From: Sedimenticola hydrogenitrophicus
GTDB taxonomy: Bacteria > Pseudomonadota > Gammaproteobacteria > Chromatiales > Chromatiaceae
NCBI RefSeq assembly: GCF_025175675.1
Contig: NZ_JANIOA010000014.1
Location: 43,454-107,453 of the forward strand
DNA length: 64,000 nt
Reading direction: 5' to 3'
Of the stretch, positions 23,836-41,476 are shown one piece after another. How positions within the stretch are numbered: position 1 is the stretch's first letter; every line of letters begins with the position of its first letter. A model generated the notes under the pieces. It was not told where the DNA came from and did not search any database. It saw only the letters and a program-made list of their open reading frames with translations. Both the position numbers and the translations under genes were made by a program.

Positions 23836-25662
23836 TCATGCCGTCACCTGAACGGTGGACAACCAGGCCTGCCGACAATCAACGGTCTGCTTCTCCACTG
23901 ACTCCCTGATCCAGAGTTCGCAGGTATCGGCGACGGCGGGTAACGGGGTCACCTCAAAGCGCATCAATTCATCGCGGCGGAAAACGTGGACCTCCAGCGG
24001 CGTGCCGTTGATCGCCCGGGTCATCAGATTATCCATATTGGCTTCCGTTGGGCGCAGGCCATCGATCGCGATCAAGACGTCACCCGCCGAAATCCCGGCA
24101 AGCTGCGCGGCGCCCTGGTCGAAGACATTGGCTATCACCACATCCCGGCCTTCGCTCCTGGTCGCCACGCCCAGCACCAGGCGCGGGGCGGCCGACTCCT
24201 TCTCCTGCGTAGTCTCCTTCACGCCGCCCTGATCCGCCGCTCCGCGCGCCGGCCGCAGGCTGAACCCGATACCCACCCGATCCAGCGCGGGCGCCAGCTC
24301 CAGCTCCTCACAACCGCGCACGGCGCGGTCGAAGAACCCCTTCAGGTCCAGGCCGGTCAGCTCCGCTGTCACTCGCTCCACCTCGTCCTCGCTCAGTCCG
24401 ATGTCACGGCGCCCATAGCGCTGCCAGAGCGCCCGCATGATGTCATCCAGGGATTGCCTGCCGGCCGTGTCGCGCCGGATGAGCTGGTCCAGGAGCAGGG
24501 CGATCAGGGCGCCTTTGGTGTAATAGCTGACGATCGCGTTGGGGGCATTTTCGTCCTGTTTGTAAAACTTGGTCCAGGCGTCGAAACTGGAATCCGCGAC
24601 CGACTGTTTGCGACGACCACCCGAGCGGTAGACCCGGGTGATGGTCTTCGCCAGCAACTCCAGATAGGCGCGCGGGTCGATACAGCCCGACCTTACCAGC
24701 GCCAGGTCATCATAATAGGAGGTCACCCCCTCGAAGAACCAGAGCAGTGTGGTGTAGGCCTCCTGCGTCAGATCCGCCTGCATCAGTTTTAACGGGCGGA
24801 TGCGCTTTACATTCCATAGATGAAAATATTCGTGGCTGCAGAGCCCGAGAAACTGGCGATAACCGTCGCTCATCTCGGGTACCCGCTTCTGCGGCAGGTC
24901 ATCGCGCTTGCAGATCAGCGAGGTGGAACTGCGGTGCTCCAGGCCGCCATAACCCTCACCCACCGCCATCACCAGAAACAGGTAACGCTCCATCTCCGGC
25001 AATTCACCAAAGAGTTGCACATGCTGGGAGCAGATCCGCTGCAGGTCGGCGCAGATGCGCTCCATGTCGGCGTAGTGTTTGCCGCTGATCACAATCTCGT
25101 GCGGCACGCCGGCCACCTCGAACGCGGTATGGCTGAAGCGTCCCATCTCCACCGGGTGGTCGATGAGTTCGTCGTAGTTGCCCGCCCCATACAGCCCGAA
25201 AGCCAGGTGTGGCGCGCCGCAGGAGGTCATGGTGGTGGCCAGGCGCCAGTCCGCATAGGCCTCCCCGTCCGGCGGCGCGATATCCACCAGGCACGCCTGC
25301 TCCTCCTGGCCATGCACCCTGAGGAACACACTGGTCCCATTGAAGAAACCATGGGTGGTATCCAGATGGGCGCCGCGCACCGACAAGTCCCAGGCATAGA
25401 CTTGATAACTGATCTTCACCGGACCGCTACAGACCGGCAGCTGCCAGGTCTGTTTATCCAACTTCACCACCTCCAGGGGCGTCTCTCCACTGCGGGCACC
25501 GAGCGACAGGATGTTTTTGGCGAAGTCCCGGATCATGTAGCTGCCGGGTATCCAGGCGGGCAGCGATACCAGCTGACCGGCCGGATCGGGACTCTGGATG
25601 GTGACGTCAACCTGAAACTGATGGGCGCCCGGGGCAAGCGGTTTGATGGCGTAGTCGATCAT
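23836..25662 (-). CDS. M61-family metallopeptidase with PDZ domain
   Basis: This 608-residue peptidase of the glycyl-aminopeptidase (M61) family has an N-terminal beta domain beginning with the family signature SLPAWIPGSYMIRDFAKNI. Zinc motif HEYFHLWN is followed by the third ligand region FFEGVTSYYDDL, and a C-terminal PDZ domain (NVFDQGAAQLAGISAGDVLIAIDG) completes it. Family members remove N-terminal Gly or Ala from peptides. No signal peptide is visible, so it probably acts in the cytoplasm. It is first in the operon M61-birA-coaX-SPOR and lies just downstream of the first rRNA operon. Confidence 0.92.
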   Translation of the reverse strand: MIDYAIKPLAPGAHQFQVDVTIQSPDPAGQLVSLPAWIPGSYMIRDFAKNILSLGARSGETPLEVVKLDKQTWQLPVCSGPVKISYQVYAWDLSVRGAHLDTTHGFFNGTSVFLRVHGQEEQACLVDIAPPDGEAYADWRLATTMTSCGAPHLAFGLYGAGNYDELIDHPVEMGRFSHTAFEVAGVPHEIVISGKHYADMERICADLQRICSQHVQLFGELPEMERYLFLVMAVGEGYGGLEHRSSTSLICKRDDLPQKRVPEMSDGYRQFLGLCSHEYFHLWNVKRIRPLKLMQADLTQEAYTTLLWFFEGVTSYYDDLALVRSGCIDPRAYLELLAKTITRVYRSGGRRKQSVADSSFDAWTKFYKQDENAPNAIVSYYTKGALIALLLDQLIRRDTAGRQSLDDIMRALWQRYGRRDIGLSEDEVERVTAELTGLDLKGFFDRAVRGCEELELAPALDRVGIGFSLRPARGAADQGGVKETTQEKESAAPRLVLGVATRSEGRDVVIANVFDQGAAQLAGISAGDVLIAIDGLRPTEANMDNLMTRAINGTPLEVHVFRRDELMRFEVTPLPAVADTCELWIRESVEKQTVDCRQAWLSTVQVTA

Positions 25663-25746
25663 AGGGCGTGGGCTCGTGGAATTCCTTGCAGCACTCTACC
25701 AAATTCAGCGGCCAAAGAAGAGTCGTTAATCAATAAATTCGCCCAT

Positions 25747-25785
25747 AAAAAAACCCCAACCGGGTTAGCGGCTGGGGTTTTGGGT
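25747..25785 (-). terminator. Terminator of rRNA operon 1
   Basis: AACCCCAGCC and GGTTGGGGTT pair around an eight-base loop and are followed by seven T residues on the minus strand, four bases beyond the 5S 3' end. Confidence 0.93.
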
Positions 25786-25789
25786 ATAA

Positions 25790-25908
25790 AGCTTGGCAGT
25801 GACCTACTTTCACATGGGGAGGCCCCACACTATCATCGGCGATACACCGTTTCACTTCTGAGTTCGGGATGGGATCAGGTGGTTCCAGTGCTCTATGGCC
25901 GCCAAGCA
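25790..25908 (-). rRNA. rrf: 5S ribosomal RNA (operon 1)
   Basis: The minus strand begins TGCTTGGCGGCCATAGAGC, contains CCGAACTCAGAAGTGAAAC and GTGGGGCCTCCCCATG, and ends CACTGCCAAGCTT. Its length is about 119 nt, as expected for a proteobacterial 5S; the ends are set by pairing of the terminal helix. Confidence 0.96.
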
Positions 25909-26022
25909 AACTGTTGGCAAGCCGCTTGCGCGACTCTGCATGCATTCGGTATAGATTGTAAATAGTACATGGGTTGTTGCGTTCTTAACCAGCACCCAGC
26001 ACAAAGTACTTGGGTGTTATAT

Positions 26023-28908
<2,886 letters not shown>

Positions 28909-29085
28909 ATATAACCCCAAAAACTCTGGAGCCATGGTGCTGGTTTATAAACTTGTTTGTTACGAATGCAACATACCCAAGTAACTAATTTTTCATGAGA
29001 AAAAATTAGTACTTATTGTTAGATAGATTCTTCCGTCACTCGCGTGACTTCAAAATCATCACCTATCTACAATCTATATCCGAAT

Positions 29086-29097
29086 TGTTAAAGAGCA
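29086..29097 (-). promoter_or_regulatory. boxA antitermination site in the 16S-23S spacer (operon 1)
   Basis: The minus strand reads TGCTCTTTAACA, the exact boxA core bound by NusB-S10. It lies about 180 bases before the 23S gene. Confidence 0.85.
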
Positions 29098-29167
29098 TGC
29101 ACTTCGTATAAATACAAAGTGGCGAACATTACTGCTCGACACTTGATACTCATACCGGACACAAAGT

Positions 29168-29243
29168 TGGTGGAGCCAGGGAGGATCGAACTCCCGACCT
29201 CCTGCGTGCAAGGCAGGCGCTCTCCCAGCTGAGCTATGGCCCC
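29168..29243 (-). tRNA. tRNA-Ala (TGC), rRNA operon 1 spacer
   Basis: This is a 76-nt cloverleaf with encoded CCA. Acceptor arm GGGGCCA opens it, the D-arm is AGCTCAGCTGGGAGAGC, the anticodon loop contains TTGCACG, and the T-arm is GGAGTTCGATCCTCC. The Ile-Ala order in the spacer is typical of bacterial rRNA operons. Confidence 0.97.
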
Positions 29244-29280
29244 GATAACCTCATTCTCCATCCTTCTCAGAACAGAAAAC

Positions 29281-29357
<77 letters not shown>

Positions 29358-29420
29358 GTGTCCGTGCTACTTGATCAGGTAATTTGTGTGGGGGCTCCGA
29401 CAGCGCTTAATCCGCTATCT

Positions 29421-30964
<1,544 letters not shown>

Positions 30965-31105
30965 GAAGTGTTTTAGTCACTTTATGGGTGACAAATCCGT
31001 GCTCGACATTACGTCTAAAAAAAGGAATTTCTTTTAGATGCTTCGTCGAAATAATTGGCTTCATAAGCCACCGACGGAGCACCCACACAAATTACCTAAC
31101 CTGAT

Positions 31106-31116
31106 TGTTAAAGAGC
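31106..31116 (-). promoter_or_regulatory. boxA antitermination site in the rRNA leader (operon 1)
   Basis: The minus strand reads GCTCTTTAACA, followed by ATC, about 140 bases before the 16S gene and downstream of the three promoters. Confidence 0.85.
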
Positions 31117-31147
31117 GGGTCAAACTTTCATCTGACCGAGACAGTCA

Positions 31148-31176
31148 ATTATGAATGCCTCCAATTTTTAAGTCAA
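31148..31176 (-). promoter_or_regulatory. rRNA promoter P3 (operon 1)
   Basis: The minus strand has TTGACT, a 17-base spacer and CATAAT, a close sigma-70 match. It is the promoter nearest the 16S gene and lacks the GC-rich discriminator of the other two. Confidence 0.65.
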
Positions 31177-31243
31177 TAACTACTCGCTATCAACTCACCA
31201 CCCAGACCGAATCACTACCGCATTCGCCCCAAGCGAGGCGCGT

Positions 31244-31271
31244 ATTCTACGCCTCATTCCGAACAGGTCAA
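31244..31271 (-). promoter_or_regulatory. rRNA promoter P2 (operon 1)
   Basis: The minus strand has TTGACC, a 16-base spacer and TAGAAT followed by ACGCGCC. The 16-base spacer and GC-rich discriminator are hallmarks of stringently controlled rRNA promoters. Confidence 0.65.
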
Positions 31272-31368
31272 GCACTAATTTCAACCCGTTCGAATCGCCG
31301 CTTCCCTGGCTTTCCGCCCGCCGGATCCGCGGCCTTACCGGCCAACTTCTCCTGCGAACGAGCGGCGC

Positions 31369-31396
31369 ATTATACGCACTCGCCTTCCCCGCGCAA
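31369..31396 (-). promoter_or_regulatory. rRNA promoter P1 (operon 1)
   Basis: The minus strand has TTGCGC, a 16-base spacer, a perfect TATAAT and the discriminator GCGCC. An A-rich stretch (AAAAGTTAAAAATAG) just upstream could serve as an UP element. Confidence 0.75.
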
Positions 31397-31411
31397 GCCC
31401 TATTTTTAACT

Positions 31412-32526
31412 TTTCATGAATCAGTCGGGCTGTTGCCGAAACGGCCGGAAAATAGCCCCACTCCCCGGCAAGCGGGAATAATGTCAACCGGTCTGAGCAC
31501 GTAATAGCAATAATTCTCTCGGGAATATAAAGTTACATCTCCCCCGGTTTTTACTGAGGAGCAACGCGATGGCGATTCAACCATTACCTGTTTATCCGGC
31601 TAACCTGGAGGCACTCCGAAAAAATATGAGCCACGGGTGATGCGCTTGCGAGCCCACCGACATCCCGTATCGCCGGCAAGCAAGGACGCGGTGCAAAACC
31701 AACCGCATCGACGCTCCCATCCCCCGGTTCTTTGCCCATAGCATGGCCCAGTCGGCTTGCCACTCCCTGGCCTGCGCGGCCTGGGGAAACTCCACTGAGG
31801 TGAACCTCGGCGTGGCGATCGCCTGGCGTTGCGTGCGGAACAGCCGCATGCGCTGATTCAGGGGCCGCCCTGACAACGACTCGATGCCGAGGGCGTGATT
31901 ACGGCGCTGCAGGTATCCTGTGGCAAAGTACAGTCCGATACGGGGACCACCGCCATACATGCCGACCACCTGGCGCTGTACCGCCAGGAACGCATCTTCG
32001 GGCGGGACGGACTCACCATCCAGGGCTCAACCCTGGCCCTGTGAATCGACACCTGCGGGGTGCAGTTGCAGCCCCTGCTGGAGGCACCGCGAGACGCCAT
32101 GCTCCCGCATCCGCAAATGCATGCGGATGAAACACCGGTTGCCGCGCCGGCAGTGGGAAAGAAGTAACCCCGCCGGGCCTACCGCACCACACCCTTCGCG
32201 GACCTCAGAGCGGTGGCCTACGACTTCACAGCGAGCCGAGCGAGCAGCATGCCGTGCCTTCCTCGGCGACTGATTCCTACACCCACCTCAATGAGGTACT
32301 GGCTCGTCTGCCGACGCAGAAGCACAACGCCATCACTGGCGTCCCGTGTGATTTGCAGGCCTCGAACAATCCTCGCCTTGAATCCAGGAGCATGCCGGCG
32401 ACGTTTCCGCTACGGTCGGAGTACGCTTAAGGTGCTCATAACAAGTGTCCAATAAAAATTAAGTGGGCACTATCCTGGCGATGTCAGCATTCGGCACAAT
32501 ATGGGTTTACCGGACGGTTACACGAA
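31412..32526. other. 1.1-kb spacer between the tandem rRNA operons
   Basis: There is no intact gene. The right two-thirds hold decayed IS66-type transposase sequence (listed separately). The stretches 31412-31568 and 32431-32526 contain nothing I recognise and I see no insertion-sequence terminal repeats. Confidence 0.6.
31569..32430 (+). pseudogene. Decayed IS66-family transposase (TnpC) remnant
   Basis: Broken plus-strand reading frames spell pieces of IS66 TnpC in order. MAIQPLPVYPANLEALRKN (from 31569) is a possible N-terminus. ADHLALYRQERIFGRDGL runs into TGA at about 32041-32043, where the family has an aromatic residue; it is followed in frame by DTCGVQLQPLLEAP and MHADETPV with the conserved DET, then a TAA. 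RRAYRTTPFADLRAVAYDFT and RAFLGD come in shifted frames, and THLNEVLARLPTQKHNAI is the C-terminal signature. At least two stops, several frameshifts and a large internal deletion before the last piece make it non-functional. The segment around 31650-31870 is not explained. Confidence 0.75.
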
Positions 32527-32559
32527 AAAGAAGAGTCGTTAATCAATAAATTCGCCCAT

Positions 32560-32598
32560 AAAAAAACCCCAACCGGGTTAGCGGCTGGGGTTTTGGGT
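32560..32598 (-). terminator. Terminator of rRNA operon 2
   Basis: It is the same stem-loop and T-run as in operon 1. Transcripts ending here would stop before the IS66 remnant. Confidence 0.93.
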
Positions 32599-32602
32599 AT
32601 AA

Positions 32603-32721
32603 AGCTTGGCAGTGACCTACTTTCACATGGGGAGGCCCCACACTATCATCGGCGATACACCGTTTCACTTCTGAGTTCGGGATGGGATCAGGTGGTTCCA
32701 GTGCTCTATGGCCGCCAAGCA
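32603..32721 (-). rRNA. rrf: 5S ribosomal RNA (operon 2)
   Basis: It is identical to the copy at 25790-25908, with the same ends. Confidence 0.96.
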
Positions 32722-32835
32722 AACTGTTGGCAAGCCGCTTGCGCGACTCTGCATGCATTCGGTATAGATTGTAAATAGTACATGGGTTGTTGCGTTCTTA
32801 ACCAGCACCCAGCACAAAGTACTTGGGTGTTATAT

Positions 32836-35721
<2,886 letters not shown>

Positions 35722-35898
35722 ATATAACCCCAAAAACTCTGGAGCCATGGTGCTGGTTTATAAACTTGTTTGTTACGAATGCAACATACCCAAGTAACTA
35801 ATTTTTCATGAGAAAAAATTAGTACTTATTGTTAGATAGATTCTTCCGTCACTCGCGTGACTTCAAAATCATCACCTATCTACAATCTATATCCGAAT

Positions 35899-35910
35899 TG
35901 TTAAAGAGCA
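35899..35910 (-). promoter_or_regulatory. boxA antitermination site in the 16S-23S spacer (operon 2)
   Basis: TGCTCTTTAACA on the minus strand, as in operon 1. Confidence 0.85.
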
Positions 35911-35980
35911 TGCACTTCGTATAAATACAAAGTGGCGAACATTACTGCTCGACACTTGATACTCATACCGGACACAAAGT

Positions 35981-36056
35981 TGGTGGAGCCAGGGAGGATC
36001 GAACTCCCGACCTCCTGCGTGCAAGGCAGGCGCTCTCCCAGCTGAGCTATGGCCCC
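35981..36056 (-). tRNA. tRNA-Ala (TGC), rRNA operon 2 spacer
   Basis: It is identical in sequence and position to the tRNA-Ala of operon 1, with encoded CCA. Confidence 0.97.
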
Positions 36057-36093
36057 GATAACCTCATTCTCCATCCTTCTCAGAACAGAAAAC

Positions 36094-36170
<77 letters not shown>

Positions 36171-36233
36171 GTGTCCGTGCTACTTGATCAGGTAATTTGT
36201 GTGGGGGCTCCGACAGCGCTTAATCCGCTATCT

Positions 36234-37777
<1,544 letters not shown>

Positions 37778-37918
37778 GAAGTGTTTTAGTCACTTTATGG
37801 GTGACAAATCCGTGCTCGACATTACGTCTAAAAAAAGGAATTTCTTTTAGATGCTTCGTCGAAATAATTGGCTTCATAAGCCACCGACGGAGCACCCACA
37901 CAAATTACCTAACCTGAT

Positions 37919-37929
37919 TGTTAAAGAGC
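37919..37929 (-). promoter_or_regulatory. boxA antitermination site in the rRNA leader (operon 2)
   Basis: GCTCTTTAACA on the minus strand, as in operon 1. Confidence 0.85.
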
Positions 37930-37960
37930 GGGTCAAACTTTCATCTGACCGAGACAGTCA

Positions 37961-37989
37961 ATTATGAATGCCTCCAATTTTTAAGTCAA
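37961..37989 (-). promoter_or_regulatory. rRNA promoter P3 (operon 2)
   Basis: TTGACT, 17 bases, CATAAT; identical to operon 1. Confidence 0.65.
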
Positions 37990-38056
37990 TAACTACTCGC
38001 TATCAACTCACCACCCGGACCGAATCACTACCGCATTCGCCCCAAGCGAGGCGCGT

Positions 38057-38084
38057 ATTCTACGCCTCATTCCGAGCAGGTCAA
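38057..38084 (-). promoter_or_regulatory. rRNA promoter P2 (operon 2)
   Basis: TTGACC, 16 bases, TAGAAT and ACGCGCC. One spacer base differs from operon 1 (38076 versus 31263), but both hexamers are conserved. Confidence 0.65.
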
Positions 38085-38181
38085 GCACTAATTTCAACCT
38101 GTTCGAATCGCCACTTCCCTGGCTTTCCACCCACCGGATCCGCGGCCTTACCGGCCAACTTCTCCTGCGAACGAGCGGCGC

Positions 38182-38209
38182 ATTATACGCACTCGCCCTC
38201 CCCGCGCAA
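38182..38209 (-). promoter_or_regulatory. rRNA promoter P1 (operon 2)
   Basis: TTGCGC, 16 bases, TATAAT and GCGCC. The hexamers are the same as in operon 1; one spacer base and one base just upstream differ. Confidence 0.75.
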
Positions 38210-38265
38210 GCCCTATTGTTAACTTTTTATGACAACACCCCGAGCGCGCTTTTCAGGCCGGGAAT

Positions 38266-39462
38266 TCACACCAGCTTTACCCTGGCGAAACGCCGCTTGC
38301 CCACTTGATAGACACCGTCCGAACCCTGCCGGCAGACCAGGTCGCGCTCCTCCACCTTCTCGCCATCGATCTTCACCGCCCCCTGCTTGATCATGCGCAG
38401 CGCCTCCGATGTCGAGGCGACCAATCCCGCCTCTTTCAACAGATTGGCAATCAACAGCCCACCATCCGCGTGCAGGGTTTTTTCCGGCATGTCATCCGGC
38501 ATGGCCCCTTGCCGGAATCTGGCGACGAAATTCTCATTGGCCCTGACCGCCGCGGTCTTGTCGTGGAACCGCTCAATCAACTCCTCGGCCAGCAGGACTT
38601 TCACATCCCGGGGATTCAGACCGTCATCGACCTGCTGTTGCAGTCGACTGATCTCGGCCATGGATCTGAAGCTGAGCAGTTCATAGTAGCGCCACATCAG
38701 CTCATCCGAGATGGACATGATCTTTCCGAACATGTCATCGGGTTGATCCGCAATGCCGATATAGTTATTGAGTGACTTGGACATCTTCTGGACGCCGTCC
38801 AGCCCCTCCAGGATCGGCATGGTGAGCACCACCTGGGGCTCCTGGCCATAGAGCTCCTGCAGCTGCCGCCCCACCAGAAGATTGAATTTCTGATCGGTGC
38901 CGCCCAGTTCCACATCCGATTGCAGCGCGACCGAGTCATACCCCTGCACCAGGGGGTAGAGAAATTCATGGATCGCGATGGGCTGGCCGTTCTTGTAGCG
39001 CTTGCTGAAATCATCCCGCTCCAGCATACGCGCCACCGTGTGCTTGGCCGCCAGCTGTATCAGGCCCGCCGAGCCCATGGGGATCATCCATTCGGAGTTG
39101 AAGCGGATCACCGTGCGCTCGCGGTCGAGGATCTTGAAAATCTGCTCCTGGTAAGTTTCGGCATTTTTCAGCACCTCTTCCCGGGACAGCGCCTTGCGGG
39201 TGACATTCTTGCCGGTGGGATCACCGATCATCCCGGTAAAGTCACCGATCAGGAATGTGACCTCATGCCCCAGATCCTGGAACTGGCGCAGCTTGTTGAT
39301 CAACACCGTGTGCCCCAGATGGAGATCGGGAGCCGTGGGATCAAAGCCCGCCTTGATCTTGAGCGGCTTTCCCCGCCCCAGTTTCTTGATCAGCGACTCC
39401 TCCAGCAGAATCTCATCCGCTCCTCGCCTGATCAGCTCCATCGACTCTGCGACTGACGCCAT
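38266..39462 (-). CDS. tyrS: Tyrosyl-tRNA synthetase
   Basis: This 398-residue class I synthetase charges tRNA-Tyr. The HIGH-type motif is PDLHLGHTV, the KMSKS loop is KMSKSLNN, and a C-terminal S4 RNA-binding domain contains [14 protein letters not shown]. The start [11 protein letters not shown] marks the longer TyrS/TyrZ subgroup used by Pseudomonas. I start at the ATG at 39462, with GAGGTG six bases upstream; the open frame extends 19 residues further without family support. It is divergent from the M23 peptidase gene and immediately upstream of the second rRNA operon, a neighbourhood seen in Pseudomonas. Confidence 0.96.
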   Translation of the reverse strand: MASVAESMELIRRGADEILLEESLIKKLGRGKPLKIKAGFDPTAPDLHLGHTVLINKLRQFQDLGHEVTFLIGDFTGMIGDPTGKNVTRKALSREEVLKNAETYQEQIFKILDRERTVIRFNSEWMIPMGSAGLIQLAAKHTVARMLERDDFSKRYKNGQPIAIHEFLYPLVQGYDSVALQSDVELGGTDQKFNLLVGRQLQELYGQEPQVVLTMPILEGLDGVQKMSKSLNNYIGIADQPDDMFGKIMSISDELMWRYYELLSFRSMAEISRLQQQVDDGLNPRDVKVLLAEELIERFHDKTAAVRANENFVARFRQGAMPDDMPEKTLHADGGLLIANLLKEAGLVASTSEALRMIKQGAVKIDGEKVEERDLVCRQGSDGVYQVGKRRFARVKLV

Positions 39463-39673
39463 TACCCACCTCAAAAAAACAAGAACATGTCGGGGCGCAC
39501 AATTTACAGGATGAAGCAAGAAAAAGTAACCATTTCACTATATATTGGCCCCTTCCTGACGCTAACTATCTTTGCCGGCCGGCCACGCAGGGCATCAGCG
39601 CCCTGAAAAGGCTGGGAATAACCGAAGTTTTAGGCAATAATTATCTGAATTTTCCGGAAATTAGCGCACCAAC

Positions 39674-41296
39674 ATGATAAACGACTATAAATTCAGAAAC
39701 GAATTCCTGACCCCCAGCGCGCAGCAAAGCCGTCGGCGCTTGGGACGTCTGGCCGTTATTGGGCTGATAGTTGGCGCATCCGGCCTCTACGCCGCCCTCG
39801 GCAATTTCGAAGAGGCGCCCCAGACCACGACCGTGGAGCTTGACCGCGCATCCGCCCCCGCCGTGGCGGCCACGGCGGCGGAACAGACCGCCCAACCGCT
39901 GGCGCAGGTGCCGCTGATCCTTCCCGGGCAATCCCGTGATGGAAAGAAGCTGACGGAAGCGCCGGCGGTCGCTGTCACTTCCGTTTCCACGCGTGAGGAG
40001 ACCGCACCCGCACTTGCGGCCCCCGCCACCCCGTCCGGCACACCCGACTTGAGTCTGCCGAAGTATGAAGCGCCGGAGATATCCGAACTCGGCGCCGACG
40101 TGGCGTCGTCGACCGCCCCGGCGACCGGGGATGAAGCCACACCCGACGCCTCCATACCGGCAGAGGATCAGGAGGTGCTGGTCTCCATGGACCACGGTAC
40201 CTGGCAGGAGGAGCGGGTGAAGCCGGGCGACTCCCTGGCGCTGATTTTTTCCCGCCTCAAGCTCTCTCCAAATCTCCTGCATCGCATTGTCAACAGTAGC
40301 AAGGAGGCCAAGACACTGGCCAATATCCGTCCGGGAGAGGCGATCAAGGTCCGCCTCGACCAGCAGGGAGAGCTGCTTGAACTGGTCCACAAGCAGAGCG
40401 AAATCCGCAGCTTGCAAATCCTTCCGACAGACGATTCCTTCGCCGCGCAGATTAACGACCGGAGCCTTGAGAAACGCATCGCATCGGCCTCCGGCACCAT
40501 CACCAGCTCACTCTATATAGGTGCACAACGGGCGGGCCTGTCGGACGCGCTCACCATGGAGCTGGCCAATATATTCGGCTGGGATATCGATTTCGCCCTG
40601 GAGATACGCGCCGGCGATCAGTTCAGCCTGATCTATGAAGAGGAGTACCTGGACGGTAAAAAATACCGCAACGGTCCCATCCTGGCGGCCGAATTCGTCA
40701 ATCAGGGAAAGGTATTCCGCGCCATACGCTTCGAGGATGATGAAGGCTACAGCAGCTACTATTCCCCGGAAGGCGAGAGCATGCGCAAGGCCTTCCTGCG
40801 TGCCCCGGTGGATTTCCGCCGCATCTCCTCCCGTTTTACCAAGGCTCGCTATCACCCGGTGCTGGGTAAGAAACGCCCGCACATGGGGGTCGATTATGCC
40901 GCCGCCACCGGTACGCCAATCAAGGCGTCCGGCGATGGACGGGTGATATTCAAGGGCACCAAGGGCGGCTACGGACGCACGGTGATGATCAAGCACGGAA
41001 GCCAATACACCACGCTCTATGCCCATATGTCGAAATACCGCGGCAATGTAAATAATGGCTCCCGGGTACGCCAGGGGCAGGTTATCGGTTATGTCGGAAA
41101 AAGCGGTCTGGCCACCGGCCCACACCTGCACTATGAGTTCCGCGTGAACGGGGTCCACCGTAACCCGCTGACCATCAAGCTGCCGGCGGCAGAACCGCTG
41201 GCGAAAGACCACCGGGCGAAATTCGCCCAGATCAGTTCCCAACTGCTGGCCGAGCTGGACCTGATCGCAAAAACCATGGTGGCCGATGCCCGCTAG
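39674..41296 (+). CDS. M23-family peptidoglycan endopeptidase (MepM-like)
   Basis: This 540-residue protein has a short cytoplasmic tail, one membrane anchor (about 26-46: LAVIGLIVGASGLYAAL), a low-complexity Ala/Pro-rich linker, an OapA/LysM-like module (VKPGDSLALIFSRLKLS) and a C-terminal M23 lysostaphin-type domain. The zinc residues are visible in RPHMGVDYAA (H-x3-D) and HLHYEF (H-x-H). It would cut peptidoglycan cross-links in the periplasm. It is divergent from tyrS, and anmK follows on the same strand, a conserved pairing of cell-wall cutting and recycling. Its TAG stop lies inside the left arm of a palindromic repeat. Confidence 0.93.
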   Translation: MINDYKFRNEFLTPSAQQSRRRLGRLAVIGLIVGASGLYAALGNFEEAPQTTTVELDRASAPAVAATAAEQTAQPLAQVPLILPGQSRDGKKLTEAPAVAVTSVSTREETAPALAAPATPSGTPDLSLPKYEAPEISELGADVASSTAPATGDEATPDASIPAEDQEVLVSMDHGTWQEERVKPGDSLALIFSRLKLSPNLLHRIVNSSKEAKTLANIRPGEAIKVRLDQQGELLELVHKQSEIRSLQILPTDDSFAAQINDRSLEKRIASASGTITSSLYIGAQRAGLSDALTMELANIFGWDIDFALEIRAGDQFSLIYEEEYLDGKKYRNGPILAAEFVNQGKVFRAIRFEDDEGYSSYYSPEGESMRKAFLRAPVDFRRISSRFTKARYHPVLGKKRPHMGVDYAAATGTPIKASGDGRVIFKGTKGGYGRTVMIKHGSQYTTLYAHMSKYRGNVNNGSRVRQGQVIGYVGKSGLATGPHLHYEFRVNGVHRNPLTIKLPAAEPLAKDHRAKFAQISSQLLAELDLIAKTMVADAR

Positions 41297-41476
41297 CCCG
41301 GATTTCTCACCACCGTGCGTCGCGAGGGCGTCGATGCGCCGTTGTGACGGGGCGCACGGACCGGAGGGCGGCGCCGGCGTAGCCAACACTACTTCAAGCC
41401 GGCTGGAGGGAGTACGCCCCGTCATAACGAGCGAATCGGCGTCCGCAGTAGCAGGGTGGTGAGAAATGCGGGCTAG
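41293..41476. repeat. Palindromic element family 2, filling the M23-anmK gap
   Basis: 22-base terminal arms (41293-41314 and 41455-41476) are inverted with a single mismatch; their shared core is ATTTCTCACCACC. Inside them a second pair, TGACGGGGCG and CGCCCCGTCA, is also inverted, so the 184 bases can fold almost end to end. The left arm contains the stop codon of the M23 gene and the right arm contains the ATG of anmK. Confidence 0.8.

Noticed and set aside
31592..31969. A 125-residue minus-strand frame in the inter-operon spacer
   Set aside because: It overlaps the IS66 remnant on the opposite strand and I recognise nothing in it. It could be a fragment of another element but cannot be supported.
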